Assembly: GCA_038277395.1 (NCBI GenBank)
Contig: CM076192.1
Span: 128,431,366 to 128,495,365, forward strand
DNA: 64,000 nucleotides
From: Dryocosmus kuriphilus
Lineage: Eukaryota; Arthropoda; Insecta; Hymenoptera; Cynipidae
Reading direction: 5' to 3'
Made by a program: the position numbers and the translations under genes. How positions within the stretch are numbered: position 1 is the stretch's first letter; every line of letters begins with the position of its first letter. The notes below the pieces were generated by a model, which did not search any database, was not told the DNA's origin, and saw nothing but the letters and a program-made list of their open reading frames with translations. Positions 33,978-46,800 of this stretch are shown one piece after another.

Positions 33978-35063
33978 GGGTTAAGGGGATACCAGGGTTC
34001 GCATTTTGCTGCTCGACCCTCTCAGTTGGGGGTCTATTGTTTCGGCTGAGCTGAGCGCTGGCAGGACAGTCCGTTTCAAGCTTGCTCACTTCGAAGGCGC
34101 GTGCCTATCCCTCCTCTATTTTCCTATTTATAATTCTGTCTCTAATGTGCCGATAGGTATGTGTGTGATGTGTGATGGTATGTGTCCTAAGTTATTTCTA
34201 TGGTCAGTCATAGGTGTACCTTCCCGCCCCCCATGACACGTTGGAAAGGGGTTCATGTCTGACCTAAGTTATTTCTGTGTATTTGTATTATTATTATTTA
34301 TTGTACACTTAATATTTTGTTTAGTAGCAAACTCAATTTAAATTAATCACTATAGACCCATTTTATCGAGATGATATCTTTCCGTAAAAACATACAATTA
34401 TTTAAGATCTATCCGGCTCATTAGACACAGAACTATTACAAGGAAAATAGAGGGGGAGATAGGTAAGTGCCTTCGAAGTGACCAAAGCTTGAAGCGAACT
34501 GTACTGCCAGCGCTCGACTCAGCCGAAACAATAGAGCTCCGACCAGTGATCCCATATTTGAAATGAGATGCCCTCGCACACAAAGAAAGCTCTATGTCCG
34601 TGTGAAAAGAGTGGTGGTCACTTCTCCTCTTCTGAATATGAAAACACGAAGGCGCACGATTGCCAGTCGGGAACCTTCGGCGGTTTCTATTTATATCTCC
34701 GATCTCGCCGAGAAAGAAAATAAGAAATTGTAGAAATAAGAGATTAGAGGTTTTGCCTTTCGCGCGATTTGAATTTCTTGTATGAGTGGATTTTGAGGTT
34801 ACAATAACAATAACGGTAATTTAGATTTTCTTTTAATAATTCACTTTTACAGTACCTAATAATATAGTGACATGATATGAACTTAAAAAAGTTAAACAAT
34901 TTTCAAACAATGATATATATTTATAAAGAGTTTTCCTAATATTTGACTTAATTATTTACTCATTTTATTCAATTACTGACCAAGAAAGGTATAAAATTTT
35001 TATTCAAACGTCATTAAGTAAACTCGAACTTCAATGTAGGTAAAATAACATATTGGTTTGTAC

Positions 35064-35137
<74 letters not shown>

Positions 35138-35382
35138 TAATTAAATTTATATTTATTAATATAACCATATTAATACAAGCATAAACAGTGGTTTTGTACA
35201 ATAAACAGATTTTAAACATATTCTCCTCTGAATATGAAAACACGAAGGCGCACGATTGCCAGTCGGAAACTTTCGACGATCGTAATCGCAGTTGACGCGC
35301 GAAAATTTAAATCTGGTTATTGTAAAAAACCACTGTTTATGGTTATATTAATATGGTTATATTAATAAATATAAATTTAATT

Positions 35383-35429
<47 letters not shown>

Positions 35430-36448
35430 ACAAACCAATATGTTATTTTACCTACATTGAAGTTCGAGGTTATTTAATGACGTTTGAATTAAAGTTTTAT
35501 AGCTTTCTTGGTCAGTAATTGAATAAAATAAGTAAATAATTAAGTCAAATATTAGGAAAACTCTTTATAAATATATGTTATTGTTTGAAAATTGTTTAAC
35601 TTTTTTAAATTCATATTATGTCCCTATATTATTAGGTCCTGTAAAAGTGAATTATTAAAAGAAAATCTAAATTACCGTTGTTACACGAAGGAAGAAACAA
35701 AGTGTAATAAGTTATGATATTTGACAAAAAGTTAACCACGGTAATTTAGATTTTCTTTTAATAATTCACTTTTACAGTAACTAATAATATAGTGACATGA
35801 TATGAATTTAAAAAAGTTAAACAATTTTCAAACAATAATATATATTTATGAAGAGTTTTTCTAATATTTGACTTAATTATTTACTTATTTTATTCAATTA
35901 CTGACCAAGAAGGGTATAAAACTTTAATTCAAACGTCATTAAATAACCTCGAACTTCAATGTATGTAAAATAACATATTGGTTTGTACAATATATAACCA
36001 TATTAATATAACCATAAACAGTGGTTTTTTACAATAACCAGATTTAAATTTTCGCGCGTCAACTGCGATTACGATCGTCGAAGGTTCCCGACTGTCAATC
36101 GTGCGCCTTCGTGTTTTCATATTCAGAGGAGAATATGTTTAAAATCTGTTTATTGTACAAAACCTACATTGAAGTTCGAGGTTACTTAATGACGTTTGAA
36201 TTAAAGTTTTATACCTTTCTTGGTCAGTAATTGAATGAAATAAGTAAATAATTGAGTCAAATATTAGGAAAACTCTTTATAAATATATGTTATTGTTTGA
36301 AAATTGTTTAACTTTTTTAAATTCATATCATGTCACTATATTATTAGGTACTGTAAAAGTGAATTATTAAAAGAAAATCTAAATTACCGTTGTTACACGA
36401 AGGAAGAAACAAAATGTAATAAGTTATGACATTTGACAAAAAGGTAAC

Positions 36449-36499
<51 letters not shown>

Positions 36500-37188
36500 C
36501 ATATATACATACATAAAATAATAAATATAAATATAATATAAAATAATAAAATATATATAATTACTTTTTATGTACGTTCAGTTTTTCATTGTGGATCATG
36601 CAACTTCTGTACTTTCAATTATATGCTGTCATTCAAGGGAAATAAGACGACATGCATTTTACCGATAAGAACATGTATTATTAAAAAATTGTCTAGATAC
36701 ATAAATATTTCTGTTATAAATCTATCTGGAAATATTTATATATCAATAGTTTTTAAAAAAATTTAAGAAGTGTGAATAACTTTTCGACAGAGTACATATA
36801 TATATATATATATATATATACATATGTATGTATATATTAGTGTAAATTATCGCTATTATAAACACCTGAAAAACGTAACCTCAAAATCCACTCATACAAG
36901 AAATTCAAATCGCGCGAAAGGCAAAACCTCTAATCTCTTATTTCTACAATTTTTTATTTTCTTTCTCGGCGAGATCGGAGATATAAATAGAAACCGCCGA
37001 AGGTTCCCGACTGGCAATCGTGCGCCTTCGTGTTTTCATATTCAGAAGAGGAGAAGTTACCACCACTCTTTTTACACGGGCATAGAGCTTTCTTTGTGTG
37101 CGAGGGCATCTCATTTCAAATATGGGATCACTGGCTCCGACTGAGAGGGTCGAGCACCAAGATGCGAACCCTGGGATCCCGTCAACCC
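33978..37188. mobile_element. hAT-like non-autonomous foldback element, 3.2 kb
   Basis: The left end GGGTTAAGGGGATACC and the right end, read inverted as GGGTTGACGGGATCCC, begin terminal inverted repeats of about 50 bases that continue through CAGGGTTCGCAT and CTCGACCCTCTCAG. Flanks TCACCATT (33,970-33,977) and TCATCATG (37,189-37,196) fit an 8-bp duplication. Copy A has a single TCACCGTT (4,027-4,034) followed by the same TGTTTTTATTTT, an empty site. Subterminal blocks at 34,560-34,810 and 36,870-37,140 are inverted copies, as are 34,011-34,170 and 34,410-34,560. No transposase is encoded. Confidence 0.8.
34815..36450. repeat. Four alternating inverted copies of a 250-bp block
   Basis: The block from GGTAATTTAGATTTTC to ATTGGTTTGTACA occurs forward at about 34,815-35,064, inverted at 35,427-35,680, forward at 35,739-35,990 and inverted at about 36,164-36,390. 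(TA)n tracts (about 35,067-35,131 and 35,384-35,426) and a GC-richer GCGCGAAAATTTAAATCTGG core separate them. Another (TA)n lies at about 36,450-36,498. The frame at 35,031-35,243 is the TA tract. Confidence 0.8.
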
Positions 37189-37196
37189 TCATCATG

Positions 37197-38554
37197 TGTT
37201 TTTATTTTATATAAGAAATGTTCTTCGTTCAAATAATCTGTATGCCTCCTTAACTTTTTGAGACATAAAGTTGTTCTTATGTTTTTAGCACATGGATCTG
37301 AACATTGACTTTGAAAAATACTTTTTCGACTCTACATCATGATTTGAATGACTTTTTAAATTTTCCAGGTAATATTCCTTTATTAATACTTGTTGGTAGA
37401 CATATTCTTGAATTTAAGTTTATCTATAAAAGATCTAACCAATTATTAGTCTTAGCTACTTAGAACTGTTTTTTTCTTCAATTACTTATATTATATCTGA
37501 CTGCTAAATTCGATGGATAGCAATCAGAACGCAACTATAAAATGGCGTCTGTCCTCTATAGAACAAGGATAAAGTTCGCGTTTGGGGCGTGTGGGTACAT
37601 TTCCGTTCAAAATTTAGAAAACTACTAATATGAGGAGTAAAAAGCCAGTAATAAGCTTCATTTTTTTGTAAATAGGCACAATGATAAAGAAGTGATCATC
37701 AAAAATAGTTTAAGAATTTCAAGCAGATTAAACAAATTTAACAAAGATTTAAAAAGTGACAGGAAGACCTTAAAATATTTCCAAGATTTCATAAAAATTA
37801 CACAGATTATACGAGATTTCGGATTCAATTTCAGGGAACAAAAATCTACGAAAAACACCTACTCTTAGTCCCGGCGCGGCGTATGCAATACATTTTTTGG
37901 GGTTTTTGCTCTGTTGGAATTATCTGAAAAATGAATTATAAAAAATGCTTTTGTTCAGGATATACACTTAATTTATAGGCATAAAAAACCTTTTGCGCAA
38001 GAGAATTTTTGTTTAAACTGTGACCATATGTTGGCTTGTTTTTAAAATGCCAGCACAGCAGAAAACTATTTGTGTTGATCTAACGTTATCTTTGTCAAAG
38101 CTTCTTCAACATCGAATATCACATATGTACGTAATATTTCTAATTACTAGTACCTAAAAGACTATAGTGCACTTACGTTTAAACTGAAGAAAACTCACAA
38201 ATATGAGTAGCAAAAAAACAGTGATAGGCTTCATTTTCTTTAAGTGGGCAAAATGATAAAGGATTCACGATTGATTTGTCAGCAGTTTCAGATGATGTGG
38301 CTCGATGAGTGTGGCTTCATAACTTCTATCTGATAACAACGCTTTATTTATTCCTTAAATAAATAAAAAGTAGGAGGAGGAAGGTTGTTGATATCATATC
38401 TCAAAATACAAACTTCATTTGTGTAACGTTTAAAAAATGTATGACATTCACTTTTTTCAAAAGAATAATGTTTGAAAATATTCTTTACTCAACTGTATCT
38501 TTATAATTTCTTTAGGCAAAAAAAACATTACTAAAAAGTAAAATTTGTTAAAAA
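37197..38554. other. AT-rich shared DNA, no gene
   Basis: Continues copy B after the foldback insertion and matches 4,035-5,390. No frame is kept in both copies. Confidence 0.55.
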
Positions 38555-39316
38555 CATGCGAGATAAGTACAAAATGACAATACAGGAAGTTATTTACCTG
38601 AAAGGGATCTACAACGTTTCTTTCTACTATCCTTTTGTAAGTGTGCATAATTTTTGAGTTATTCGTGGTATATGATACTAAATATAATGAATTCCACTTT
38701 TCAGCAAAACTACGCGAGATACGAGAAAATACTAAGAACCAGAATTGTTCGCCTTAGAAGGACCTACAAATATGTTTCATGTTATTTTTTGATCCAACGT
38801 ATACTTTTTTGACGAAACGTATAACGGTTATTTTAATCTAGAAAAACATTACTAAAGAGTTACGGAAATAAAATTGTAGATATTTTGAAATAAATAACTC
38901 CGGTTCTTAATATTTTTTTCTTACCTCGCATATTTTTCATGAAATCTGGATTTCTTTATATTTAATAACATATTCAACGAATAACTCAAAAACTATGCTT
39001 CTATACAAGAAAATTGGTGAAAGCAAATTTGTAGATATTTTTCAGGTGAAAAACACATTGTTTGTTATTTTTTTTCGTATCATACATATTTTTGTGTTGA
39101 ATTTGATTTTTTAGTAAACTTTTTATATTTTAAATAAGCTGCTGCACTTCTCAAAAAAAAAACTATGCCTTTGATCAATGAATGTTCTTAAGAAAATTTC
39201 TAGGTCTTTGCAATATCAGCAAGTTTTCACAGAATTAGATTAAAGGTTAAGTCCCTACATGTTATGATATGCGATAATAAAAAATGTATACTGAAGGCTG
39301 AAGACGTAAAGAGAGG
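38555..39316. repeat. Satellite units retained in copy B
   Basis: Contains units with ACTACGCGAGATACGAG and GATCCAACGTATACTTTTTTGAC, then inverted units to about 39,170. Copy A lacks the part from about 38,815 to 39,316; its join falls between TTTTTTGAC and TCTAATCTAATAA (5,655), consistent with a deletion using a GAC match. Confidence 0.6.
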
Positions 39317-40049
39317 ACTCTAATCTAATAATATCGTCTTTCGACTTGCAGTTGATTTATTTTTTATTTTTTATTTTAATAATTCGATATTTAACGTTTT
39401 TTCTGTTAAAATCCCTTTAAATACTTAAAATTCATTAAAGATCCGTTGAAATGCTTTCAAACATTTCGAACTACTTTAAGATATCTTGAAATTCTGCAAA
39501 TGCTTTGAAGTCTTTGTAAATCTTTTGAATCTCCTTCAGATTCCTTACAGTTACTTAAAATTGTTCGAAGTCTTTTAAAGTTGCTTTCATATCCTTTGAA
39601 AAAAATTGTATAACTCCAAATTAAAAACAAAAAAGTTTTTAATTTACGTTTAAATAACAAAATTTACTTTATTTGGAGCGAATTGTTCGTAGCGGCTGGT
39701 TATACTTGGCACAATTACGGTAGTTTTTAATAAAAACTTAGAAATCTGTTCAGAGTTTTACTGTCAGGTGATTTTTGTACAAAAAAGGTGCTTTTTACCC
39801 ACTGTGTGATACACAGCGCAAGATTTTGTTTTTTAAGCCATGAAGTACAATTTAAAAAAATTTGGATAAAATATACGTTAATGTATAAAATTGAAGCAGT
39901 TTTTTTTTTTTAATGGATGTCTATTTCTAAAACGTACCCCCTAAAAAAATTTTCCAGCTCCTGAAAAATTTGTTTTGCCCCCATCTTTTATAGCGTTGCG
40001 CGACAAGAAAAGAATTTCTTGAATCTCGCTTGATAATACTTAAATTTTC
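39317..40049. other. AT-rich shared DNA, no gene
   Basis: Matches 5,656-6,380. I see no coding signal before the hAT exon. Confidence 0.5.
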
Positions 40050-42707
40050 GAGAGTCTTAAAGTGGAAATAATTTGGCATTCTATATTTGGAAGCGACGAG
40101 AATGTGCAAAAATTTGCGAAATGTTCGGTGTGCCAAAGATTAAAAGGAGTACAAAAAATTATAAAAATGAAGAATCACGTTCGGTGTTAAGAGACAAATA
40201 GAACGTTCCTACGAGGATCTGTACGAGAAGGTTTATGCTGTAGCAAACTCTTCAAAATCGAAGGTACACAGTACTTTATATTATAAAAATTATTATTTTA
40301 ATATATAATAAAGTAGTCATTATATTAAGGTTCATCCTTGGAACATATTTTCAATTTCTAATTGCTAGGACATTTCCTTCATGTTTACATGATTTTGTTG
40401 TTTTCTGCAAGCAATTCTTTAAAAAATTTTATAGCTTGGATATTTTCTGTCATCTTTCTCACAATTATTATCGAATAGTAAGAAAGAGCATACGTATATA
40501 CTGCAAACATTTCGAATTACAAAAATTCCTTTTTGAAGATTATTTCTCCGTCGTAAAGTTGTGGTGTCGCATCAGAATATAACCTGTGATTTTTTTCGAA
40601 GTAGTTTTGGAGATAAAAATTGTGTTCAGATTGATATTTAAAATATTTAAAATAGCCGAAAAATATAAATGTAATCATATCAAAATGTTGTAAAACATTT
40701 TGTAATATAAAAAAATGATGAGTTTCTTTAAAATCAAAACTACAGGAATGCTATTAACAAAATCTGCAAATTTAAAGAAAAATCAATTTTACATAATATA
40801 GAAAACAAGTATTTTTTATTAATAATTTCCGTAAATTCTGACTTTATCTTAATGGGACATCACAACTTTTACACACTGTCGGCTGTCCAAAAGCAGATTT
40901 TGGAAAATGATTTTTTTAACTCTACCCTGCTAGTAGAAAATGTAAAACTTATAAATGAAGAAAAATAAAGATGTTAAATTATTGAAATTTAATATCTGAA
41001 AGTATATTTGTGCATAATTGCGTAGTTTAAATAATTAATTATAAAATAGTCCTTTAGGTAGTATTATTTAAGAAACAAGTGTAGAACAATTTTTTTTTCT
41101 TAGACGGAGTTTAAACAAGAAAAGCTAAACGAAATATTAGCTGATTGGATGTTTAAAAAAATTTGCCATTCAGTTTCTTTGATGATGACGATACGCACCA
41201 TGTATTTCAATACTTAAGAAATGATACAAAAGTAACAAAGCGGGCGCAAAAGAAAAATTTAGTATTTGGACGTTTCGAAGAAGTGCACATAGTCGTTTTG
41301 GAAATTTTAGGGGATAATATTTCCACAATATCGTTTAGCCTTGATGGTTGGAGTTCTATTAACGGAAAATCTTTTTGCGGAATGACAGGGCACTTTATAA
41401 GCGAAGATTGGATTCTGCACCCACTAGTAATAGACTTTGTTGAATCTAATGGCAAACACACGGGGAAAGCCATTGCTGATCTTTTCTTCAAAGTCTTAAG
41501 AAACTATAATGGATTACTCGAAGAACTCCAAGAAATTACTGTCGATAATGCTGCTGCAAATACCAAGGTTATGGAAGAATTAGTCATTCCTTATGAACAA
41601 TATGTTTGAAATCTATTTCGATCCTTTAGGTTTACATTTACGCTGCTTCACTCATACTTTAAACTTACCTGCACAAAATTTGATATGTGATTTAGGAATA
41701 GATGATGTGGAAGAAGAAATTGTGAGCGTGGACTTGGAAAGTGAAGAGGAGAATGACGGTAGTAGAGATCAAAATGTAGAAGATGCAACAGAGGATGATA
41801 TTTCGGAGAAAAAGGTAGTAACAAAGTTAAGATGGCTGTTTAAAGAGTTAAGGTACTCAGAACAATTAAGAATAAAATTACAATCTTCCTGCACCACACG
41901 AAGAATAAAAGTGTCGGCTGCAATTACGGATGTACCAACTCGTTGGTATTCAACTCATGGTATTATGATAACGACGGGAATCGAAACGCAGCCAGCACTA
42001 GATCTATTGTGCTCTACTAACCGAAAGTTAAGATATCTTGCCCTGACAACATCAGATTGGGCTCTTCTGGACTTAGTAGTAAAGCATTTGAGAAATTTTA
42101 AATTTCTTTCCAAAACACTTTGCGGAGATAAATATATTACTGTCGTGGAAACTAAATGACACAATGCTCTCTTTTCATCTTATGAGAAACTTATGAAACA
42201 TTACAGAAAAATGAATTGGATTTACTGTGCAGTTCTTATTCTCGACCCACGACATGAGGTGAAGTTTAAAGAAAAAACAAAATGGGGAAGATAAATAGAA
42301 GTTGGTGCTTTAGGGAAACTCTAAATAATATACATAGTGTCGTACCTCAATCTGCCGGGAGAAGCCACCCACAATCCTCAATTTGAAGAGAATAACGATC
42401 TTCGCGAAAACGACAATGATAGAATGATGACAGCTTCATAGGCATAATCTCTTTCTATGACGATGCAGCCCCTTCTTCATCCCGAGAAGAAATTGACTCT
42501 TTTCTATAAGCTTTATGTGCAGATACAAGTATTGACTCAACCCAGTGGTCGAGGGAACATAAGGATATTTATGCTGATTTGAGTAGAATGGCTAGAGATT
42601 ATCTCGCTACTCAGGCCACTTTTGTTCCAGCGGAACGTCTGTTTTCCAAAGCAGGACTGACTCTCAAGAAACATAAAATCCGACTGAATAATGAATTTCC
42701 TAGATGA
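40050..42707 (+). pseudogene. BED-hAT transposase with an intron, copy B
   Basis: Exon 1 (about 40,050-40,263) reads VEIIWHSIFGSDENVQKF then AKCSVCQRL and IKMKNHVRC, a BED-type zinc finger. A TAA and a shift separate it from YEDLYEKVYAVANSSKSK. A donor AAG|GTACAC at 40,263/40,264 and a polypyrimidine acceptor ending TTCTTAG at 41,103 define an 840-base intron. Exon 2 carries SFSLDGW (41,336), ITVDNAAANT, HLRCFTHTLNL, VPTRWYSTHG and the C-terminal dimerisation block VPAERLFSKAGLTLKKHKIR, with TGA at 42,705-42,707. Frameshifts near 41,160 and 41,590, and after 42,160, disable it. It is the only BED-hAT gene here that could relate to the 8-bp-duplication elements nearby. Confidence 0.88.
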
Positions 42708-43845
42708 TACATGTGCCTACAGTCTTGGCTTACTTGCAGTTTAAAATTAAAAATAGAAGCTTTATTTACTCAAATTTACAAAAGAAAGTCCAGAATTCTG
42801 GACACACATTTTAACTTATTTTCTTGTATTTACAAAGAAAGTTGAAATTCTCGAAAACACTACATATCCACGTTTCATATTTTCAAACATTTGCCTGTAC
42901 TTTATTATAGCCCATTAAAATTAAATTAATATAATCATGACAACTGTTCAATCTCTTGTATTATTATTCAGAAGGTATTAAATTTATTGTAATTTCCTCG
43001 CCTTTTATTTTATCCATATTTACTTATTAAAGTTAATAACATCATTCATAAAAACATAGTTAATAATTTTTTTTTTAATTATAAAAAATTTTATTCATAA
43101 TAGCTTTAAAACACAAGAAACTTGAATAAAACTTGAAGACAGATTTCCTCTATGAAATAAAATTATGTGAAATTCAGGAATTAATTGTTTCACTAAAACA
43201 TAACTTAACAAATCTCTTTTGAAAAAAACCTTTGACATAGATTTTAGTAGAAAGATCTATAAATGTAATTAGTTTAAGCCATAGAAATTTGAGTATTCAT
43301 AAAATATACAGATAGTTCAGAATTGCACAAATTGTTCGAACACTTACTATGTTTCAATTTATTCATATTTTTTAATGAAAAGTCACAAGTTTATAAATAT
43401 TTTTTTCTTTATTAACAAATTATAGGTATAACATCGTTAAATGAAAGCTTAGTCTAAAGTTACTGAAATTCAAAGCAGTTAAGCTATAGAGTGTAAATGT
43501 GTAGATGTTAGTCTTATTTTGGAATAAGTTCCATCACTGCGATTTACGAGATTCTTATTTATATGGACTTCTCTTATGAAAATTTATATTTCCTGTCAAG
43601 ATCCTGCGCTTAAAAGATGCACCATACTTGAGACTTATATAACTCAGTAGAGGTTAATTTATTTTAAAAATTTCTTGATTCCTTCTTGATCTCGTTTAGG
43701 ATCTCAGGAATCTTCACTATCTACCACTGCCACTAACAAGTCAAGATCAATATATTTTCATGACAGTCGCGAAAAAATATCGATCTTGTCGTTTTCTTGT
43801 CAATTCTCGCTCGAATACAACACCAATCTTTTATGTTGAAAAATT
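42708..43845. other. AT-rich shared DNA, no gene
   Basis: Matches 8,780-9,917 with many small indels; nothing else seen. Confidence 0.5.
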
Positions 43846-46800
43846 TGTCCGTTTTGCGCTGGGATGTTTTTTGTCCTTGCACATCGTGCTCGTTATTCGT
43901 TACTTGGGTCTTAAAATTTCAAAACACCTACTTTTAATGAGATTATTAAATTTGAACTTTTTATTGAAAATTAGAAAAGAAATTATTTTACTTCAGGCTC
44001 TTTCAACCTTAAGGAATACATTCTCATCATGACACTCCCGCTTCGCGCTGGCCAATTAAATTTTCTAAAACACATTGTAGATTGGTAAAGTTTCTTTGGG
44101 ATTTTCTAAATTTTCGCAATGAAGGGTTTCGATTCTTAAAAGTAAAAAAATGAGTCTTATAAATAAATTTTGTAACTCTTTCCAAGGTGAACAATTCTGC
44201 TTGCTAATGTTTTCTCATATCTTGCATAGTTTTGATGAAAAGTGGTATTCTTCATATTTCATAAAATGCTTCACGAATAACTCAAAAAGTACACGTTTCT
44301 TCAAAAAAATGACAGAGAGCAAATTTGTAGATCTTTTTGTGGTATGTAACTTTGTTTATTATCACTTTTTCCGTATCTTGAATATTTTGGCAAGAAAGCA
44401 GAGCTTTTAATTTTGAATAACATTTTCTCGTTTAAAACAAAAAGCGTGCATTTTATCAAAAGATAGTTACAACAAAATTTGTAGACTTTTTTGGGGTGAA
44501 CAATTTTACTCTCTTCCATTTTTATTGTATCTCGCATATTTGAGCCCAAAATGGATTTTTTTGATTGTGTGAAAACAGTTTTTGATGGATAAAACCATAA
44601 CCACGAGTCAAAAACCGCTGCTTAACGAACTCGTCTTTTCTTTTTACGCTGTAAAGAAGTGTGCCTAAGCGCAATCCAATCTGATTAGTCCTCCGAAATT
44701 TATCGTTTGAAAAGTTGACAACGACGACAACAGCGACAACAACAGGGAGACAGACACCGACATAAAAAAAAAATGTTTTTTCGGATTTAGGGGGTCACGA
44801 AACGTCGAGATTTGATGAAATCCTCGAAAGTCAGTTTTCACATAAAACTAGTACATTTCTCATTGAGATGAGAATGTAAGAATAAAAATAAGTATCTGTA
44901 AGTACCTTGTTGGTGAGTACAACATATATTTTGTTCAACAAAATCGATTTAATCGTTTTTGAGAAAAATAATTTTTACATTCTCGTCTCAATGAGACGGT
45001 ATTAATTAGTTTTATGTGAAAACAGACTTTCGCGGATTTCATGAAATTTCGACGTTTCGTCACCCCCTGAATCCAAAAAAAGAGGCTTTACGTTTGTGTC
45101 TGTATGTCGTTGTCGTCATTGATGTAGTAGACTGTGAACACGATAACCGTAGAAGAACTAATCGGATTGGATTGCGCTTTGGCAGACTTCTTTATTGCGC
45201 GAAAAGTAAGAACGAGTTCGTTAACCAGCGGTTTTTGACCAACGGTTCTAGTTTTATCCATAATAAAATTTTTCAAAAAACCAAAAATTCAAATTTCCCT
45301 CCAAAGTATGGAAGATACAAAAAAAATCATAAAAAACAATGTTGTTCACCATAAAACGATCTACGAATTTGTCCTAGCTTATTTTTTCACGAAGCCGCAT
45401 AGTTTTTGAGTTAATCGTGAAATATATTATTAAAATGAAATAAATCCACTTTCCAGCAAAGCTATGCAATGTACGGAAAAAATGATAATAAACGAAGTTG
45501 TTCACCTTAGAATGGTCTACAAATTTGCTTAAAACCTATTTTTCGATCCAACTCATAGCTTATTCATGAAACGTGTAATAGGTATTTTAATCAAAAATAT
45601 ATTAATATAAAGTCACTACGAAAGTTAGTAAAAGTTATTTAAAAATCTGCCCGCTACTCAGACGCATTCCAGTCGCGCCTACCGGTCGACTAAAGAATAT
45701 CAAAGACGTGAATTTCTTAATTTTTTAGATAGTCTGGCTGAAAAATGCAATTATGCTAGACAAAAGAATTATCTAGAAACGGAATTGTTCGCTTTGGAGA
45801 TACCTACCAATCTGTTTCAAACCATTCTTTGATCCAATGCATAGTTTTTTAATGAAATGTATAATAATTTTTTTAATCAACAAAAACATTATTAAAAATA
45901 TGAAAATCCACCTTTCAGGAAAACTATGCGACATACGAAAATAATCTTAAGAGGCAACGTTTTTTATTTCAAAATTATCGACCAATTTTCTCCATACCAC
46001 TTTTTATTCAACACATGTTTTTTGTTTTAATAGTCAACAATGTTATTAATAAAAATCAAGAATTCAATTTTCCCACGGAAGTATGCGAGGTTCGAAAGAA
46101 ATGTTAAGACGCGGAGTTGTTTATTTGTAAAAAACTTACAAATTTTCTTTATTCTTTTTTTGAAAACATATGGTTTTTGTTTCAATCGTGAAAAATGTTA
46201 TAAATAATCATGAAATCATTTTTTTCGTTGAGTCTATACGGAATGTCATATTTGTCCAGGAGAAAAATTATTCATCTCAAAAGGTTTACATATTTGCTTC
46301 AGACCACATTTTCATAGGACTCATAGTTTTTGTTTTAAATGTGAAAAATGTTACTAAATATAAATAAATGTATTTTCACTCACTCTGCAAAAGAAATTTC
46401 ACAGTTTGGATAAAATTTATTCGAGAGCGAAGTGCGAGACGCGTGATGCGGATGCATTTGTTAACGCCGAAAGAACTTTAACAAAAAATTCAAAATTACC
46501 GATTTTACTGACTAATAGTTCGATCCTTAATTTTAAAAGGTCCATACGTAAAAATGTAGCGGGATGTACAAATACCGAGCGCATAGCGCGAGGTAAATAA
46601 CGTATCGAGCGCGAAGCGCGAGTTCTAACAGACGCACGCCCTAGGCGCGTTCAAACTTCGCGCGGAACGTAGTACGCTCAGCGCGTGATGGGAATGTGCC
46701 CACGAAGTGGGCAGATTTTTACATTCTCATCTCAATGAGAAGGTATTAGTTTTATGTGAAAAGTGACTTTCGCGGATTTCATGAAATCTCAACGTTTCGC

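Noticed and set aside
35031..35243. Frame encoding a run of Tyr-Ile
   Set aside because: Direct translation of a (TA)n microsatellite; likewise the frames near 60,088-60,400.
36824..37236. Frames of 106 and 68 codons at the end of the foldback element
   Set aside because: They read across inverted terminal sequence; the same sequence is present inverted at 34.4-34.8 kb with different breaks.
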